This document shows positions 13,781-14,804 of a stretch of DNA of 14,804 bases, in pieces; position 1 is the first letter of the stretch, and each line of letters opens with the position of its first letter. This stretch comes from Clostridia bacterium (GTDB lineage Bacteria > Bacillota > Clostridia > Oscillospirales > CAG-382), in NCBI GenBank assembly GCA_017959195.1, contig JAGDBE010000001.1:1-14804 (forward strand), read 5' to 3'. A model generated the notes under the pieces. It was not told the DNA's origin. It made no database searches and saw nothing but the letters and a program-made list of their open reading frames with translations. The translations under genes were made by a program, and so were the position numbers.

Positions 13781-14804
13781 TGGACACATCAATGATTAAC
13801 GATGCTATGAGTTTTGAGGAAATGCTCGACGCATCATTCAAAACACTCAGAACAGGAGAAAGAGTAAAAGGCGTAATAACGTCGGTAACGCCGACGGAGG
13901 CGCACGTTGATCTCGGTATTAAATATACAGGTATGATCCCGCTTTCCGAACTCACTGACGACCCTACCGCAAAGACGGAAGACGTAGTCAAAGTCGGAGA
14001 CGAAGTAGAAGTTATCGTAGTTAAACCGAACGACGCCGAAGGAACGGTTCTCCTCTCAAAGAAGAGAATTGACACCGATAAGAACTGGGAAGCAATAGCC
14101 CAGGCGGAAAAAGACGGAACGGTTCTTTCCGGCAAGGCGATAGAAGCCACAAAGGGCGGAATAGTTCTCGTGTGCGAAAACGGCAGAGTATTTATTCCGA
14201 TATCCCAGACGACGCTCCCGAGACGCGAAGAGCCGTACGAAGAAAAGGACCTCCAGCAGTTTTTGGGCAACACCTATGAATTCAAGGTTATAAGCGTCGA
14301 CGAGCGCAGAAAACGCGCAGTCGGCTCAATAAGATCGGTCGCTTCGGAAAAGAAGAGAGAAGCGGAAGCAAAATTCTGGGAAACGGCGGAAGTCGGACAG
14401 AAATTCACCGGCAAAGTAAAGTCGATAAAGAATTACGGCGCGTTTGTGGATCTCGGCCCCGTTGACGGCATGGTTCACGTAACGGAACTTTCGTGGAAGA
14501 GAATAAAGAATCCGAGCGAAGTCGTAAACGTAGGCGACGAAATCGACGTTTATATCAAGGAGCTCGACCCCGAAAAGAAGAGAATTTCCCTCGGACACAG
14601 ATCCGAAGCGGAAAATCCGTGGAATATCTTTGAGAACAAGTATAAGGTTGACGACGTTGTCGACGTAAAGATAGTAAGCCTTACTCCTTTCGGCGCATTT
14701 GCCGAACTCATCCCCGGCATCGACGGACTTATCCATATTTCGCAGATCTCCAACAAGAAGATCGCAAAGCCCTCCGACGAACTTTCAATCGGTCAGACGG
14801 TAAC
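13780..14804 (+). CDS. rpsA: S1 RNA-binding domain protein, 30S ribosomal protein S1 type, 3' truncated
   Basis: The frame runs from the ATG at 13780 to the window edge without a stop, giving 341 residues. Four S1 (OB-fold) domains are visible: about 26-96, 112-185, 206-274 (with GKVKSIKNYGAFVDLGPVDG and GMVHVTELSW) and 291 to the cut (SLTPFGAFAELIPGIDGLIH). The third and fourth are the most canonical; the second is degenerate, as is common. Four domains fit the shorter S1 proteins of Bacillota, which bind mRNA and may aid translation initiation. The ATG overlaps the ispH stop (TAATG), so translation is probably coupled; the nearest site, GGTG at 13763-13766, is far and weak, and M5 at 13792 is an alternative. 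The missing part should be only the end of domain four and a short tail. Confidence 0.92.
   Translation, partial: MDTSMINDAMSFEEMLDASFKTLRTGERVKGVITSVTPTEAHVDLGIKYTGMIPLSELTDDPTAKTEDVVKVGDEVEVIVVKPNDAEGTVLLSKKRIDTDKNWEAIAQAEKDGTVLSGKAIEATKGGIVLVCENGRVFIPISQTTLPRREEPYEEKDLQQFLGNTYEFKVISVDERRKRAVGSIRSVASEKKREAEAKFWETAEVGQKFTGKVKSIKNYGAFVDLGPVDGMVHVTELSWKRIKNPSEVVNVGDEIDVYIKELDPEKKRISLGHRSEAENPWNIFENKYKVDDVVDVKIVSLTPFGAFAELIPGIDGLIHISQISNKKIAKPSDELSIGQTV

Noticed and set aside
13770..13790. Programmed frameshift joining IspH and S1
   Set aside because: No slippery heptamer or following hairpin is visible at the junction; stop-restart at TAATG explains it more simply.
1..14804. CRISPR arrays, insertion sequences, tRNA or rRNA genes, riboswitches
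   Set aside because: Reading both strands I saw no regularly spaced repeats, transposase motifs, terminal inverted repeats or recognisable structured-RNA cores. All gaps between genes are under 200 bases and are explained by terminators, promoters and ribosome sites.

Overview
The window looks like chromosome from an uncultured member of the Clostridia (Bacillota). The evidence is the run FAD-oxidoreductase, cmk, plsC, ispH, ribosomal protein S1, which is a familiar clostridial arrangement; surface proteins anchored by S-layer homology (SLH) repeats; strong Shine-Dalgarno sites; and free use of ATA (Ile) and AGA (Arg) codons. No tRNA, rRNA, CRISPR array, insertion sequence or phage gene was seen. 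Nothing finer than the class can be said from the sequence.

Left part (1-5820, + strand). The window opens in the 3' end of a gene for a protein with C-terminal SLH repeats, closed by a good terminator. A PHP-family phosphoesterase (histidinol-phosphatase type) follows with its own strong promoter. Next is a 1364-residue secreted protein: signal peptide, three SLH repeats, two beta-sandwich regions, a GH99/WbsX-like catalytic domain, and a C-terminal part with two related carbohydrate-binding-like modules around a copper-amine-oxidase-N-like domain. It has a strong promoter and a codon bias unlike its neighbours. A hairpin terminator at 5787-5819 can serve both converging transcription units.

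Middle (5828-9186, - strand). One operon reads nnr (NAD(P)H-hydrate repair), a lipoprotein, alr (alanine racemase). The lipoprotein gene is easy to miss. It has a perfect lipoprotein signal and a strong Shine-Dalgarno site, but no ATG, GTG or TTG in the right place; the best placed start is ACG. The order lipoprotein-alr resembles gerS-alr2 of Clostridioides difficile, so a role in spore germination is possible but not shown.

Right part (9187-14804, + strand). A divergent promoter region with a candidate operator (AAGTA-N11-TACTT) separates the two operons. The forward operon starts with an RpiR-family regulator and continues, with overlaps or a 1-base gap at every junction, through a BaiN/HI0933-type flavoprotein, cmk (CMP kinase), plsC (acyltransferase), ispH (isoprenoid synthesis) and an S1-domain protein cut by the window end. 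Nucleotide, membrane-lipid, isoprenoid and translation functions are thus tied to one sugar-phosphate-type regulator.

I found no clearly new multi-gene system. The points most worth checking are the ACG-start lipoprotein, the mosaic C-terminus of the SLH/GH99-like protein, and the divergent operator region.
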